NCBI RefSeq assembly: GCF_026241895.1
Contig: NZ_JAPJIV010000029.1
Coordinates: 1-64,000 of the forward strand
Reading direction: 5' to 3'
DNA length: 64,000 bases
Source of the DNA: Pseudomonas sp. RIT-562
GTDB lineage: Bacteria; Pseudomonadota; Gammaproteobacteria; Pseudomonadales; Pseudomonadaceae
Shown: one piece after another, positions 34,788-44,687 of the stretch
How the letters are laid out: the number at the start of each line of letters is the position of its first letter
Numbering within the stretch: position 1 is the first letter of the stretch
Notes under the pieces: model-generated
What the model was told of the DNA's origin: nothing
The model's input: the letters and a program-made list of their open reading frames with translations, nothing else
Databases searched by the model: none
Made by a program: the position numbers and the translations under genes

Positions 34788-34933
34788 TAGATGCTCCTTT
34801 TAGCTCGGCGCGCATTATGGCGTAGCTGCCGTTATACGCACCGTGTGCATTGTTAGCAGATTTTTCCTCGACCGCCAGTAAACCGGGGTGGGTGCCTGGA
34901 GCCTGCGATGTCCCCGAATGACCGATCGCTGGT

Positions 34934-34939
34934 TATAAT
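34934..34939 (+). promoter_or_regulatory. Candidate -10 element for tex
   Basis: A perfect TATAAT lies about 210 bp before the tex start, in the 361-bp ompR-tex gap. The -35 region is poor, so the assignment is tentative. The gap also holds the divergent ompR promoter; nothing else stands out. Confidence 0.35.
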
Positions 34940-35148
34940 GCGCGGCCTTTTGTGTCAGGCAACGTCTGATCGTTTACAGCAGCAGCCATTTTTTATTTTC
35001 ATGGCGCTGGCAGTAATTGTTCGATTTCACGGGTCAACGGGATGCCTGTTGATCCAGGTAGCGGCGCAGGCCAGGCCGCTCAACCAGACTCGCCGAGCCT
35101 TTAATCCTGTGCCTGCGAGCCTGCTTTCACAATTTGTCAGGTGGTTCT

Positions 35149-37473
35149 ATGGACAGCATCAACAGCCGCATCGCCGAGGAACTCGGTGTACGCCCACAAC
35201 AGGTCGAAGCGGCCGTCGCGCTACTCGATGAAGGCTCTACCGTGCCCTTCATCGCCCGCTACCGGAAAGAAGTGACCGGCAGCCTCGATGACATCCAGTT
35301 GCGGCATCTGGAAGAGCGCCTGCGCTACCTGCGAGAACTCGACGAACGGCGCATCAGCATCCTGGCCAGCATCCAGGAGCAAGGCAAGCTGACCCCACAG
35401 CTGGAGCGCGACATCAAGCTCGCCGACACCAAGACCCGCCTCGAAGACTTGTACCTGCCGTACAAGCAGAAGCGCCGCACCAAGGGCCAGATCGCCCTGG
35501 AAGCCGGCCTCGGCGAGCTGGCCGACGGCCTGTTCAACGACCCGAGCCTGACGCCGGACGTCGAAGCCGCGCGCTTCATCAACGCTGAAAAAGGTGTGGC
35601 CGATGTGAAGGCGGCCCTCGAAGGTGCCAAGTACATCCTGATGGAGCGCTTCGCCGAAGACGCCGGCCTGCTGGACAAGCTGCGCAGCTACCTCAAGCAG
35701 GAAGCCACCCTCAGTGCCCGCGTGATCGCCGGCAAGGAAGAGGAAGGCGCCAAGTTCCGCGATTACTTCGAACACGATGAACCGCTGAAAAGCATGCCGT
35801 CGCACCGCGCCCTGGCGATTTTCCGTGGTCGCAACGAAGGCATTCTCAGCTCGGCGCTGAAAGTCGGCGACGAACTGCCGGGCACCATGCACCCATGCGA
35901 AGGCATGATCGGCCAGCAGTTCGGCATCCAGAACCAGAACCGCGCCGCCGACAAGTGGCTGGGCGAAGTAGTGCGCTGGACCTGGAAGGTCAAGCTCTAC
36001 ACCCACCTGGAAACCGATCTGTTGGGCGAGCTGCGCGACGGCGCGGAAACCGAAGCGATCAACGTCTTCGCGCACAACCTGCACGACTTGCTGCTATCGG
36101 CCCCGGCCGGCCCGCGTGCCACATTGGGCCTCGACCCGGGCCTGCGCACCGGTTGCAAGGTTGCCGTGGTCGATTCCACCGGCAAGCTGCTGGATCACGC
36201 CACGGTTTATCCGCACGTGCCGCACAACAAATGGGACCAGACCATCGCGATTCTGGCGGCCCTGTGCGCCAAGCACTCGGTTGACCTGATCGCCATCGGC
36301 AACGGCACTGCCAGCCGCGAAACCGACAAGCTGGCCGCCGAGCTGATCAAAAAATACCCAGCCATGAAAATGACCAAAGTCATGGTCTCCGAGGCCGGCG
36401 CATCGGTTTACTCGGCATCGGAGCTGGCTTCGAAAGAATTCCCTGACCTCGACGTTTCGATCCGTGGCGCGGTGTCGATTGCCCGTCGTCTGCAGGATCC
36501 TCTGGCCGAACTGGTGAAGATCGATCCGAAATCCATCGGCGTCGGCCAGTACCAGCACGACGTGTCGCAGCTGAAACTGGCGCGCGGCCTGGACGCTGTG
36601 GTCGAGGACTGCGTGAACGCCGTGGGCGTGGACGTGAATACGGCCTCCGTGGCCCTTTTGGCGCGCATCTCCGGCCTCAACGCGACCCTGGCGCAGAACA
36701 TCGTCAGCCACCGCGACGAGCACGGCGCCTTCAAAACTCGTGCGGCGTTGAAGAAGGTCGCCCGCCTGGGTGAAAAAACCTTCGAACAGGCCGCTGGTTT
36801 CCTGCGAGTCATGAACGGCGACAACCCGCTGGATTCGTCTGCGGTTCACCCGGAAGCCTATCCACTGGTGCAGCGCATTGCCGCTGAAACCGATCGCGAT
36901 ATCCGTTCGCTGATCGGCGACGCCAGCTTCCTCAAGCGCCTCGATCCGAAGAAGTACACCGACGAAACCTTCGGTCTGCCAACGGTCACCGACATTCTGC
37001 AGGAGCTGGAAAAACCTGGGCGCGACCCGCGTCCCGAGTTCAAGACAGCCGAGTTCCAGGAAGGCGTCGAAGACCTCAAGGACCTGCAGCTGGGCATGAT
37101 CCTCGAAGGCGTCGTCACCAACGTGACCAACTTCGGTGCTTTCGTCGACATCGGCGTGCATCAGGACGGTTTGGTGCACATCTCTGCTCTTTCAGAGAAG
37201 TTCATCAAGGATCCCCGTGAGGCGGTGAAAGCCGGTGACGTGGTCAAAGTGAAGGTCATGGAAGTCGATATCCCGCGCAAACGCGTCGGTCTGTCGATGC
37301 GCATGAGCGACACTCCGGGCGAGAAAATCGACGGTGCCCGTGGTGCGCGTCCAGGTTCGGCCCCGCGCCAGTCGCAGAACACCGCACCGCGCAAGGAAAC
37401 CACGGCAGCGGCTCCGGCCAACAATGCCATGGCTTCGCTGTTCGCCAACGCCAAGCAGTTGAAGAAGCGTTGA
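35149..37473 (+). CDS. tex: Transcription accessory protein Tex
   Basis: A 774-residue RNA-binding protein that affects transcription and RNA decay. It has an N-terminal helical Tex region, an RNase-H-like YqgF domain (LGLDPGLRTGCKVAVVDS), tandem helix-hairpin-helix motifs (LLARISGLNATLAQNIVSHR), and a C-terminal S1 domain (about 645-720, LQLGMILEGVVTNVTNFGAF). A low-complexity basic tail follows. I chose the ATG at 35149 because AGGTGG lies just upstream. Its stop overlaps the next start by one base. Confidence 0.95.
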   Translation: MDSINSRIAEELGVRPQQVEAAVALLDEGSTVPFIARYRKEVTGSLDDIQLRHLEERLRYLRELDERRISILASIQEQGKLTPQLERDIKLADTKTRLEDLYLPYKQKRRTKGQIALEAGLGELADGLFNDPSLTPDVEAARFINAEKGVADVKAALEGAKYILMERFAEDAGLLDKLRSYLKQEATLSARVIAGKEEEGAKFRDYFEHDEPLKSMPSHRALAIFRGRNEGILSSALKVGDELPGTMHPCEGMIGQQFGIQNQNRAADKWLGEVVRWTWKVKLYTHLETDLLGELRDGAETEAINVFAHNLHDLLLSAPAGPRATLGLDPGLRTGCKVAVVDSTGKLLDHATVYPHVPHNKWDQTIAILAALCAKHSVDLIAIGNGTASRETDKLAAELIKKYPAMKMTKVMVSEAGASVYSASELASKEFPDLDVSIRGAVSIARRLQDPLAELVKIDPKSIGVGQYQHDVSQLKLARGLDAVVEDCVNAVGVDVNTASVALLARISGLNATLAQNIVSHRDEHGAFKTRAALKKVARLGEKTFEQAAGFLRVMNGDNPLDSSAVHPEAYPLVQRIAAETDRDIRSLIGDASFLKRLDPKKYTDETFGLPTVTDILQELEKPGRDPRPEFKTAEFQEGVEDLKDLQLGMILEGVVTNVTNFGAFVDIGVHQDGLVHISALSEKFIKDPREAVKAGDVVKVKVMEVDIPRKRVGLSMRMSDTPGEKIDGARGARPGSAPRQSQNTAPRKETTAAAPANNAMASLFANAKQLKKR

Positions 37474-37856
37474 TGGAACTCCCTGCCGGGCTGACCGAAA
37501 GCGCGTTTTTCAAGCTGTTGGGCTGCCGCCTGCACAGCCTGGAGACCGGGGTGGCGCAAGTCGCCCTCGGGCTTGCGCCAGAATTGCGCAATCGCGGTGG
37601 CAAGCTGCACGGTGGCGCGTTGTTCAGCCTGGTGGACATTGCCATGGGGCTGGCCTGCTCCAGCACCCATGGCTTCGACCAGCAAAGTGCGACCATCGAG
37701 TGCAAGATCAACTACATTCGCGCAGTTTCTGACGGCGAAGTCATGTGCACCGCTCGGGTGATCCACCCCGGCCGGCGGACGTTGGTGGTTGAGGCCGAAG
37801 TGATGCAAGGCGAAAAATTGGTCGCAAAAGCGCAAGGCACGTTCGCTGTCCTGTAG
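37473..37856 (+). CDS. PaaI-type hotdog thioesterase
   Basis: A 127-residue thioesterase with the family central helix NRGGKLHGGALFSLVDIAMG and strand KINYIRAVSDGEV. It probably cleaves an acyl- or aryl-CoA. Its ATG overlaps the last base of the tex stop (TGATG), so the two are translationally coupled. Confidence 0.88.
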   Translation: MELPAGLTESAFFKLLGCRLHSLETGVAQVALGLAPELRNRGGKLHGGALFSLVDIAMGLACSSTHGFDQQSATIECKINYIRAVSDGEVMCTARVIHPGRRTLVVEAEVMQGEKLVAKAQGTFAVL

Positions 37857-37913
37857 CTAGATGTCATCGATTTGAGTTAATTTCAGCGCTGTGACCGCAG
37901 CGCCGAAATCCCC

Positions 37914-38003
37914 TGTGGGAGCGGGCTTGCTCGCGAAGGCGGTGTATCAGGCAATTTATGGGTTGACTGACACTCCCTCTTCGCGAGCAAGCCCGCTCCC
38001 ACA
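37914..38003. repeat. REP pair, GTGGGAGCGGGCTTGCTCGCGAA type
   Basis: Two perfect inverted 24-bp arms (37914-37937 and 37980-38003) surround a 42-bp loop in the gap before gshA. Confidence 0.88.
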
Positions 38004-38114
38004 TTGATTGCGGCTAGTTCCAAAACCAGGCGAAAACGCCAGTTTCAACTTCACCCTTGTAGACCGTCCTGCCCACCCCCATATTGGGGCGACTGACGCG
38101 TGAAGGAATCCAAC

Positions 38115-39698
38115 TTGAGCGAAATTCTCAACCGCCGCCTGGCTCTGCTTGGCGAGCGCGCTAACCTCTCTCTGCTCGAACAGTGCCTTCACGGCATCGA
38201 ACGTGAATGCCTGCGCGTGACCAGTGAAGGTCGCCTGGCGCAAACGCCACACCCCGAAGAATTGGGTTCCGCGCTGACCAATGAACAAATCACCACCGAC
38301 TATTCCGAGTCGCTGCTGGAGTTCATCACGCCCGCCCTGCCCGACCCGGCCGACACCCTGGCGAGCCTGGACAGCATTCATCGCTTCGCCTACAGCAAGC
38401 TCGGCAGCGAGTACCTGTGGAGCCCTTCGATGCCGTGCCCGTTGCCGGCCGAGGAAGACATCCCGATCGCCTATTACGGCACCTCGAACATCGGACAGCT
38501 CAAGTACGTCTACCGCAAGGGCCTGGCCCTGCGTTACGGCAAGACGATGCAATGCATCGCCGGGATCCACTACAATTTTTCCCTGCCGGAGCAACTCTGG
38601 CCGCTGCTCAAGGAAGCCGAAGGCTTCGTCGGCACCGACCGCGACTACCAGTCCTCGGCCTACATCGCGCTGATCCGTAACTTCCGGCGCTACAGCTGGC
38701 TGCTGATGTACCTGTTCGGTGCCTCGCCGGCGCTGGATGCCGGCTTCCTGCGGGGTCGTTCCCATCAGCTTGAACAGCTCGATCCTGACACGCTGTACCT
38801 GCCTTACGCCACCAGCCTGCGCATGAGTGACCTCGGGTACCAGAGCAATGCCCAGGCCGGCCTTACGCCTTGCTACAACGACCTGGCCAGCTACACCGAC
38901 AGCCTGCGTAAAGCGGTGGCCACCCCCTATGCGCCGTACGTGGAGATCGGTACCCATCAGGACGGTGAGTGGGTTCAGCTCAACACCAACATCCTGCAGA
39001 TCGAAAACGAGTATTACTCCAACATTCGCCCCAAGCGCGTGACCTACACTGGCGAGCGTCCGATCCAGGCGCTGGTGGCGCGTGGTATCCAGTATGTCGA
39101 AGTTCGCTGCCTGGACATCAACCCGTTCCTGCCGATGGGCATCGACCTCACCGAGTCGCGCTTCCTCGACGCGTTCCTGCTGTTCTGCGCGCTCAACGAA
39201 AGCCCGCTGCTGACCAACAACTCGTGCGGCAACGCCACCTCGAACTTCCTCAGCGTAGTGAAGGAAGGTCGCCGCCCGGGCCTGCAACTGCAGCGCGACG
39301 GTGAGCCGGTAGATCTCAAGGAATGGGCCAGCGAGCTGCTCGAACGCATTGCGCCTCTGGCGGCATTGCTGGACCAGAGCCATGGCGGCGATGCGCACAG
39401 CAAGGCGCTGGATGCCCAGCTGGCCAAGGTCAAGGACCCGTCCCTGACGCCCTCGGCCCAGGTATTGGCGGCGATGGCAGAGCACAAGGAAAGCTTCAGC
39501 CAGTTCTCGCTGCGCCAGAGCCAAGTGCATGCCGAGTACTTCCGCAGTGAACCGCTTTCTGCTGAAGACCAGGGGAAATTCGAAGCGCGCGCGCGTTCGT
39601 CGCTGGCTGAGCAAGTGGAGCTCGAGCAGAACGAAGTCGGCGATTTTGATGTGTTTGTCGGGTCGTACCAGGCGAGCATTCTGGCGATCAGTAACTAA
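38115..39698 (+). CDS. gshA: Glutamate-cysteine ligase
   Basis: First step of glutathione synthesis, joining glutamate and cysteine (EC 6.3.2.2). 527 residues, the proteobacterial GshA type, with the conserved GIERECLRVTSEGRLAQTPHP near the N-terminus, TTDYSESLLEFITP, and RCLDINPFLPMGIDL. I prefer the TTG start at 38115 (AAGGAATCC upstream, N-terminus SEILNRRLALLGER as in other pseudomonads) over a GTG five codons earlier. Confidence 0.95.
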   Translation: MSEILNRRLALLGERANLSLLEQCLHGIERECLRVTSEGRLAQTPHPEELGSALTNEQITTDYSESLLEFITPALPDPADTLASLDSIHRFAYSKLGSEYLWSPSMPCPLPAEEDIPIAYYGTSNIGQLKYVYRKGLALRYGKTMQCIAGIHYNFSLPEQLWPLLKEAEGFVGTDRDYQSSAYIALIRNFRRYSWLLMYLFGASPALDAGFLRGRSHQLEQLDPDTLYLPYATSLRMSDLGYQSNAQAGLTPCYNDLASYTDSLRKAVATPYAPYVEIGTHQDGEWVQLNTNILQIENEYYSNIRPKRVTYTGERPIQALVARGIQYVEVRCLDINPFLPMGIDLTESRFLDAFLLFCALNESPLLTNNSCGNATSNFLSVVKEGRRPGLQLQRDGEPVDLKEWASELLERIAPLAALLDQSHGGDAHSKALDAQLAKVKDPSLTPSAQVLAAMAEHKESFSQFSLRQSQVHAEYFRSEPLSAEDQGKFEARARSSLAEQVELEQNEVGDFDVFVGSYQASILAISN

Positions 39699-39714
39699 GC
39701 GGCGCCTTTTGAAG

Positions 39715-39773
39715 GATCGCAGCCTGCGGCAGCTCCTACTGTAGGAGCTGTCGAGTGCAACGAGGCTGCGATC
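39715..39773. repeat. Compact REP pair after gshA
   Basis: GATCGCAGCC...AGCTCCTAC (39715-39739) and its longer inverted partner GTAGGAGCTG...GCTGCGATC (39741-39773) are almost back to back. The left arm lacks the middle CGAGTGCAACGA segment, so it is a shortened copy of the type seen at 7006-7097. Confidence 0.75.
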
Positions 39774-39820
39774 TTTTAAAATCTCCAACTGACTTCCACA
39801 CATAAGCTAATTCGAAAAAG

Positions 39821-39832
39821 TTATTTATTTTC
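39821..39832 (+). promoter_or_regulatory. AT-rich element before tauA
   Basis: TTATTTATTTTC lies about 65 bp before the tauA start in an otherwise GC-rich chromosome. Similar AT-rich stretches precede tcyJ and the first SfnB-like gene. It could be part of a CysB-type sulfur-starvation promoter; this is inference. Confidence 0.3.
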
Positions 39833-39896
39833 GGATTCTTAGATCATTTAGTCTCCTCACACGCCAACTCTCGGCCGCCTGTTGAGGAGCTTCTCG

Positions 39897-40874
39897 ATGA
39901 AATTGCACTTCCCCCTTCGCCTCCTGGCGGCCGCATCCCTGGCTGCGGCAAGCTTCTTTGCCCAGGCCGCCGATGTTACCGTCGCCTACCAGACCACCGT
40001 GGACCCGGCGAAAGTCGCCCAGGCCGACGGCGCCTACGAAAAAGCCACCAACGCCAAGATCGACTGGCGCAAATTCGACAACGGCGCCGACATCATCGCC
40101 GCCATTGCTTCCGGCGACGTGCAGATCGGCTACCTCGGTTCCAGCCCCCTGACTGCCGCGATCACTCGCAAAGTGCCAGTGGAAACGTTCCTGATTGCCA
40201 CCCAGATCGGCGCCGCCGAAGCCTTGGTCGCCCGTGACGGTTCCGGTATCAAGACTCCGCAAGACCTGATCGGCAAGAAAATCGCCGTGCCGTTCGTTTC
40301 CACTGGCCACTACAGCCTGCTGGCTGCGCTCAAGCACTGGAACATCGACCCGTCGAAAGTCACCGTGCTCAACCTCGCACCACCAGCGATCATCGCTGCG
40401 TGGAAACGCGGCGATATCGACGCCACTTACGTATGGGACCCTGCCCTGGGCGTTGCCAAGGAAAATGGCAAAGTACTGATCACTTCCGGTGAACTGGCCA
40501 AGTTCGGCGCACCCACTTTCGATGCCTGGATCGTGCGCAAGGACTTCGCCGAGAAGCACCCGGAAATCGTCACCGCCTTTGCCAAAGTCACTCTCGATGC
40601 CTATGCCGAATACCGCAAGGACCCACAGGCCTGGCTGGCCAATCAGGGCAACGTCGACAAGCTGGTGAAGCTTTCCGGAGCCAAGGCCAGCGACATCCCT
40701 CTGCTGCTGCAGGGCAACGTCTACCCGTTGGCGGCTGACCAGGTCATCACCCTCGGCGCGCCGACTACCAAGGCCATCACCGACACCGCCGTGTTCCTCA
40801 AGGAGCAAGGCAAGGTCGAAGCGGTTCTGCCGGACTACGCGCCGTACGTCAGCGCCAAGTTCATCACCAACTGA
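39897..40874 (+). CDS. tauA: Taurine ABC transporter substrate-binding protein
   Basis: A 325-residue periplasmic protein that captures taurine for use as a sulfur source. It has a signal peptide (to about residue 23, FAQA) and the TauA family stretches YLGSSPLTAAITRKVPVE and PFVSTGHYSLLAALKHW. The ATG at 39897 has GAGGAG upstream. First gene of the tauABCD operon. Confidence 0.95.
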   Translation: MKLHFPLRLLAAASLAAASFFAQAADVTVAYQTTVDPAKVAQADGAYEKATNAKIDWRKFDNGADIIAAIASGDVQIGYLGSSPLTAAITRKVPVETFLIATQIGAAEALVARDGSGIKTPQDLIGKKIAVPFVSTGHYSLLAALKHWNIDPSKVTVLNLAPPAIIAAWKRGDIDATYVWDPALGVAKENGKVLITSGELAKFGAPTFDAWIVRKDFAEKHPEIVTAFAKVTLDAYAEYRKDPQAWLANQGNVDKLVKLSGAKASDIPLLLQGNVYPLAADQVITLGAPTTKAITDTAVFLKEQGKVEAVLPDYAPYVSAKFITN

Positions 40875-40889
40875 TCGGGAGTTATTGCG

Positions 40890-41684
40890 ATGGCCTTGCT
40901 ACAGCTGGAGCGCATCAGCGCACAGTACCCCGGTAGCCCCGAACCGGTACTGGCGGATATTTCCCTGAACCTGGGGCCTCAGCAATTGCTGGTAGCACTC
41001 GGCCCTTCCGGCAGTGGCAAGACCTCGCTGTTGAACCTGATTGCCGGTTTCGTCGAACCCAGTGCCGGGCGCATCACCCTCGATGGCGTGCCCGTCAAGG
41101 GGCCGAGCGCCGAGCGCGGTGTGGTGTTCCAGGACGACGCCCTGCTGCCCTGGCAAGACGTGCTGGCGAATGTCGGCTTCGGCCTGGAACTGGCAGGAAT
41201 ATCCAAAGAGAAACGCGAAAGCCGTGCACGGGAAATGCTCGCACTGGTAGACCTGTCCGGTTTCGAACACCGGCGCATCTGGCAACTCTCGGGCGGCCAG
41301 AAACAGCGTGTCGGCCTCGCCCGAGCGCTGGCGGCCGACCCCCGCGTGTTGCTGATGGACGAACCGTTTGGCGCCCTTGATGCGTTCACCCGCGAACAGA
41401 TGCAAGAGCTGTTGCTGCAAGTCTGGCAACGTACCGCCAAGCCGGTATTCCTGATTACCCACGACATCGAGGAAGCCGTGTTCCTTGCCACTGACTTGAT
41501 TCTACTGGCGCCTAATCCAGGACAAATCGTCGAACGCCTGAGCCTGGATTTCGGCAAGCGTTACGCCGCCGGCGAGTCGGCTCGGGCGATCAAGTCCGAC
41601 CCGCGCTTTATCGAAACCCGCGAACATGTGCTCGGCAAAGTGTTTAACCAACGCAGCGCCGCCACGCGGCAGGAGCGCGCATGA
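40890..41684 (+). CDS. tauB: Taurine ABC transporter ATPase
   Basis: A 264-residue ABC ATPase with Walker A GPSGSGKTSLLN, signature LSGGQKQRVGLARAL and Walker B VLLMDEPFGALD. It powers TauABC uptake at the inner membrane. It lies 15 bp after tauA and overlaps tauC by 4 bp. Confidence 0.95.
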   Translation: MALLQLERISAQYPGSPEPVLADISLNLGPQQLLVALGPSGSGKTSLLNLIAGFVEPSAGRITLDGVPVKGPSAERGVVFQDDALLPWQDVLANVGFGLELAGISKEKRESRAREMLALVDLSGFEHRRIWQLSGGQKQRVGLARALAADPRVLLMDEPFGALDAFTREQMQELLLQVWQRTAKPVFLITHDIEEAVFLATDLILLAPNPGQIVERLSLDFGKRYAAGESARAIKSDPRFIETREHVLGKVFNQRSAATRQERA

Positions 41685-42514
41685 GCAGCTATGAAATTCC
41701 AGCTGTGACGGCGAAACCCGGCTCGACGTCGATTCCGCTTCGTCGCAGTTTAAGCACCCGCTGGATCAGCGTATTAACCCTGATTGCATTGGTGACACTG
41801 TGGTGGGCCGTGACCGCCACCGGCATGATCGAGCCACTGTTCCTGCCGCCGCCGGGTGCCGTGCTGCAGAAGGGCTGGTTACTGGTGACCAGCGGCTACA
41901 TGGACTCGACGCTGTGGCAGCACTTGGGCGCGAGCCTCAGCCGTATCGGCCTGGGCCTGGGCTTTGCAGTGCTGACAGCCGTTCCGGTGGGTATCGCCAT
42001 CGGCCACAACCGCATCGCCCGCGGCATTCTCGACCCGCTGATCGAGTTCTACCGCCCCATCCCGCCGCTGGCGTATCTGCCGCTGATCGTGATCTGGTGC
42101 GGCATCGGTGAGCTGTCGAAAGTCCTGCTGATCTACCTGGCGATCTTCGCCCCGATTGCCATCGCGACCGCAACCGGCGTGCGCACCGTCGACCCGGCCA
42201 AATTGCGCGCCGCGCAGTCTTTGGGGGCTACCCGGGCGCAGCTGATTCGCCATGTGATTTTGCCCAGCGCTTTGCCGGACATCCTGACCGGTGTGCGCAT
42301 TGGCCTGGGCGTCGGCTGGTCGACGCTGGTCGCCGCCGAACTGATTGCCGCCACCAGCGGTTTGGGTTTCATGGTGCAGTCGGCCGCGCAGTTCCTGGTC
42401 ACGGACGTTGTCGTGCTCGGAATCCTGGTGATCGCGCTGATTGCCTTCGCCATGGAAATGGGCCTGCGCGCCCTGCAACGCAAACTGGTGCCGTGGCACG
42501 GCCAGGCTCACTGA
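41681..42514 (+). CDS. tauC: Taurine ABC transporter permease
   Basis: A 277-residue inner-membrane permease with about six helices and the EAA loop (RAAQSLGATRAQLIRHVILPSALPDI) that contacts TauB. The start overlaps the tauB stop in ATGA. Confidence 0.94.
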   Translation: MSSYEIPAVTAKPGSTSIPLRRSLSTRWISVLTLIALVTLWWAVTATGMIEPLFLPPPGAVLQKGWLLVTSGYMDSTLWQHLGASLSRIGLGLGFAVLTAVPVGIAIGHNRIARGILDPLIEFYRPIPPLAYLPLIVIWCGIGELSKVLLIYLAIFAPIAIATATGVRTVDPAKLRAAQSLGATRAQLIRHVILPSALPDILTGVRIGLGVGWSTLVAAELIAATSGLGFMVQSAAQFLVTDVVVLGILVIALIAFAMEMGLRALQRKLVPWHGQAH

Positions 42515-42555
42515 ACAACCAAACAACCTGGCGATCCAGGTTGAAGAGAACCACC

Positions 42556-43398
42556 ATGACTGACTTGATCATCACCCCCTTAAGCTCGGCCCTCGGCGCC
42601 CAAATCAGCGGCATCGACATCAGCCAGCCGCTCGCCCCGCAACAGCATGCCGCCATCGAACAGGCGCTGCTCAAGCACCAGGTGCTGTTCTTCCGCGACC
42701 AGCCCATCACGCCACAGCAACAAGCACGGTTCGCCGCCTACTTCGGCGACCTGCATATCCACCCGATCTACCCCAACGTGCCGGAACAACCGGAAGTGCT
42801 AATCCTCGACACCGCCGTCACCGACGTGCGCGACAACGCGATCTGGCACACCGACGTGACTTTCCTGCCGACCCCGGCGATGGGTGCGGTGCTCAGTGCC
42901 AAGCTGCTCCCGGAGTTCGGCGGCGATACGCTGTGGGCCAGTGGCATTGCGGCCTATGAGGCGCTTTCTGCGCCAATGAAAGCCCTGCTGGAAGGGCTGA
43001 CGGCCACCCACGATTTCACCCGTTCGTTTCCTCTGGAGCGTTATGGCAATACACCTGAGGCACTGGCGCAATGGGAAGAAGCCCGGCGCAAGAACCCGCC
43101 GTTGTCGCACCCGGTGATCCGCACGCATCCGGTCAGCGGGCGGCGCTCGTTGTTCGTCAACGAAGGCTTCACTTCCAAGATCAACGAGCTGTCGGAAACC
43201 GAGAGCGAAGCGGTTCTGAAACTGCTGTTCGCCCACACCACTCGGCCGGAATTCACCATTCGCTGGCGCTGGCAGAAGGACGATGTGGCGTTCTGGGATA
43301 ACCGCGTCACGCAGCATTACGCAGTTGATGATTACCGTCCGGCGCGGCGGGTGATGCAGCGGGCGACGGTGTTGGGGGATGTTCCGTTCTTCAGGTAA
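42556..43398 (+). CDS. tauD: Taurine dioxygenase
   Basis: A 280-residue Fe(II)/2-oxoglutarate dioxygenase that releases sulfite from taurine (EC 1.14.11.17). The iron ligands lie in NAIWHTDVTF (HxD) and RVTQHYAVDDYRPARRVMQR (distal His and the 2-oxoglutarate Arg). The ATG at 42556, after AAGAGAACC, is preferred over an upstream start overlapping tauC. Last gene of tauABCD. Confidence 0.96.
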   Translation: MTDLIITPLSSALGAQISGIDISQPLAPQQHAAIEQALLKHQVLFFRDQPITPQQQARFAAYFGDLHIHPIYPNVPEQPEVLILDTAVTDVRDNAIWHTDVTFLPTPAMGAVLSAKLLPEFGGDTLWASGIAAYEALSAPMKALLEGLTATHDFTRSFPLERYGNTPEALAQWEEARRKNPPLSHPVIRTHPVSGRRSLFVNEGFTSKINELSETESEAVLKLLFAHTTRPEFTIRWRWQKDDVAFWDNRVTQHYAVDDYRPARRVMQRATVLGDVPFFR

Positions 43399-43430
43399 CA
43401 ACCCAGCCTTTGTGCTGGATTTGATGGCCC

Positions 43431-43525
43431 CATCGCGAGCAGGCTCACTCCTACAGGGATCTGTGTCATTCCCAAAAGGATCTGGGAATACACAGATCCC
43501 TGTAGGAGTGAGCCTGCTCGCGATG
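43431..43525. repeat. REP pair with 36-bp perfect arms
   Basis: Arms at 43431-43466 and 43490-43525 are exact reverse complements, and a further ATTCCCA/TGGGAAT pair continues inside, leaving a tiny loop. It lies between the convergent tauD and aldo/keto reductase genes. It is the most perfect of the repeats here, suggesting recent formation. Confidence 0.9.
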
Positions 43526-43554
43526 AGGTCGCGCCGACATCGAGCCTCGACTGC

Positions 43555-44592
43555 CTACTCAGCCGTCGAAGGCTTCTCCCAAAGATTAATCCCGCCCTCT
43601 TGGGCAAACCGGTCAATCTCCGCCAGCTCCTCTGCACTGAAGCTCAAATTCTGCAACGCCCCGACGTTCTCGACAATCTGCTCCGGCCGGCTCGCACCGA
43701 TCAGCGCCGAAGTCACCCGGGGATCACGCAGCGTCCAGGCCAGCGCCAACTGGGCGAGGCTCTGCCCGCGGCGCTGGGCAATTTCGTTCAGCGCCCGCAC
43801 ATGCGCAATGTTGGCTTCGGACAGGTGTGACGCCTGCAAAGAACCACCACCCGGACGATTGACCCGGGCATCTTGCGGAATGCCGTTGAGGTACTTGTCG
43901 GTCAACAGGCCCTGGGCCAGAGGGGTGAACGCAATCACGCCGGTACCGAGCTCATCGGTGACATCCAGCAGATCCTTTTCAACCCAACGATTAAGCAGGT
44001 TATAGGCCGGTTGATGGATCAGCAGCGGCACTTTCCATTCCTTCAAAAGCGCAGCCATTTCGCGGGTTTTGACCCCCGAATATGACGAAATCCCGATGTA
44101 CAGCGCCTTGCCTTGCTGCACCGCCGTGGCCAGCGCGCTGGCGGTTTCTTCCAGCGGAGTGTCCGGGTCGAAGCGGTGGGAGTAGAAGATGTCGACGTAG
44201 TCCAGTCCCAGGCGCTGCAGGCTCTGGTCAAGACTGGCCAGCACGTACTTGCGCGACCCGCCGCCCTGGCCGTAAGGACCGGGCCACATATCCCAACCAG
44301 CCTTGCTGGAAATGATCAGCTCATCGCGATACTGCTTGAAATCTTCACGCAGCAAACGACCGAAGTTGATTTCCGCACTGCCGTAAGGCGGGCCGTAGTT
44401 GTTCGCCAGGTCAAAATGGTTGATGCCGAGGTCGAATGCCGTGCGCAACAACGCGCGCTGGGTGTCGATCGGCGTGCTATCGCCAAAGTTGTGCCACAGC
44501 CCCAGTGACAGCGCTGGCAGCACCAGGCCGCTGCGGCCTACGCGGCGGTAAGGGATGGAGTCGTAGCGGTTTTCGGCAGCGGTATAAGTCAT
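43555..44592 (-). CDS. gpr: L-glyceraldehyde 3-phosphate reductase (aldo/keto reductase)
   Basis: A 345-residue NADPH-dependent aldo/keto reductase of the YghZ/Gpr type. It has the catalytic tetrad contexts NHFDLANNYGPPYGSAE (Asp, Tyr), ISSKAGWDMWPGPYG (Lys) and DIFYSHRFDP (His), and the cofactor loop IPQDARVNRPGG. E. coli YghZ is 346 residues and detoxifies L-glyceraldehyde 3-phosphate and methylglyoxal. The ATG at 44590-44592 follows AGAGGA. The name is by family resemblance. Confidence 0.82.
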   Translation of the reverse strand: MTYTAAENRYDSIPYRRVGRSGLVLPALSLGLWHNFGDSTPIDTQRALLRTAFDLGINHFDLANNYGPPYGSAEINFGRLLREDFKQYRDELIISSKAGWDMWPGPYGQGGGSRKYVLASLDQSLQRLGLDYVDIFYSHRFDPDTPLEETASALATAVQQGKALYIGISSYSGVKTREMAALLKEWKVPLLIHQPAYNLLNRWVEKDLLDVTDELGTGVIAFTPLAQGLLTDKYLNGIPQDARVNRPGGGSLQASHLSEANIAHVRALNEIAQRRGQSLAQLALAWTLRDPRVTSALIGASRPEQIVENVGALQNLSFSAEELAEIDRFAQEGGINLWEKPSTAE

Positions 44593-44609
44593 CGAATCCT
44601 CTCTCGTTG

Positions 44610-44638
44610 GTTGTAGGAGCAAAGCCTGCTCGCGATGA
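44610..44638. repeat. Single REP element
   Basis: A lone GTAGGAGCAAAGCCTGCTCG CGATG element lies just upstream of the aldo/keto reductase start, in the gap to betT. Confidence 0.6.
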
Positions 44639-44687
44639 GGCCCTCAAAGCCAACCGCACTTTGAGGGGTGAATCCCACCTCGGCCAA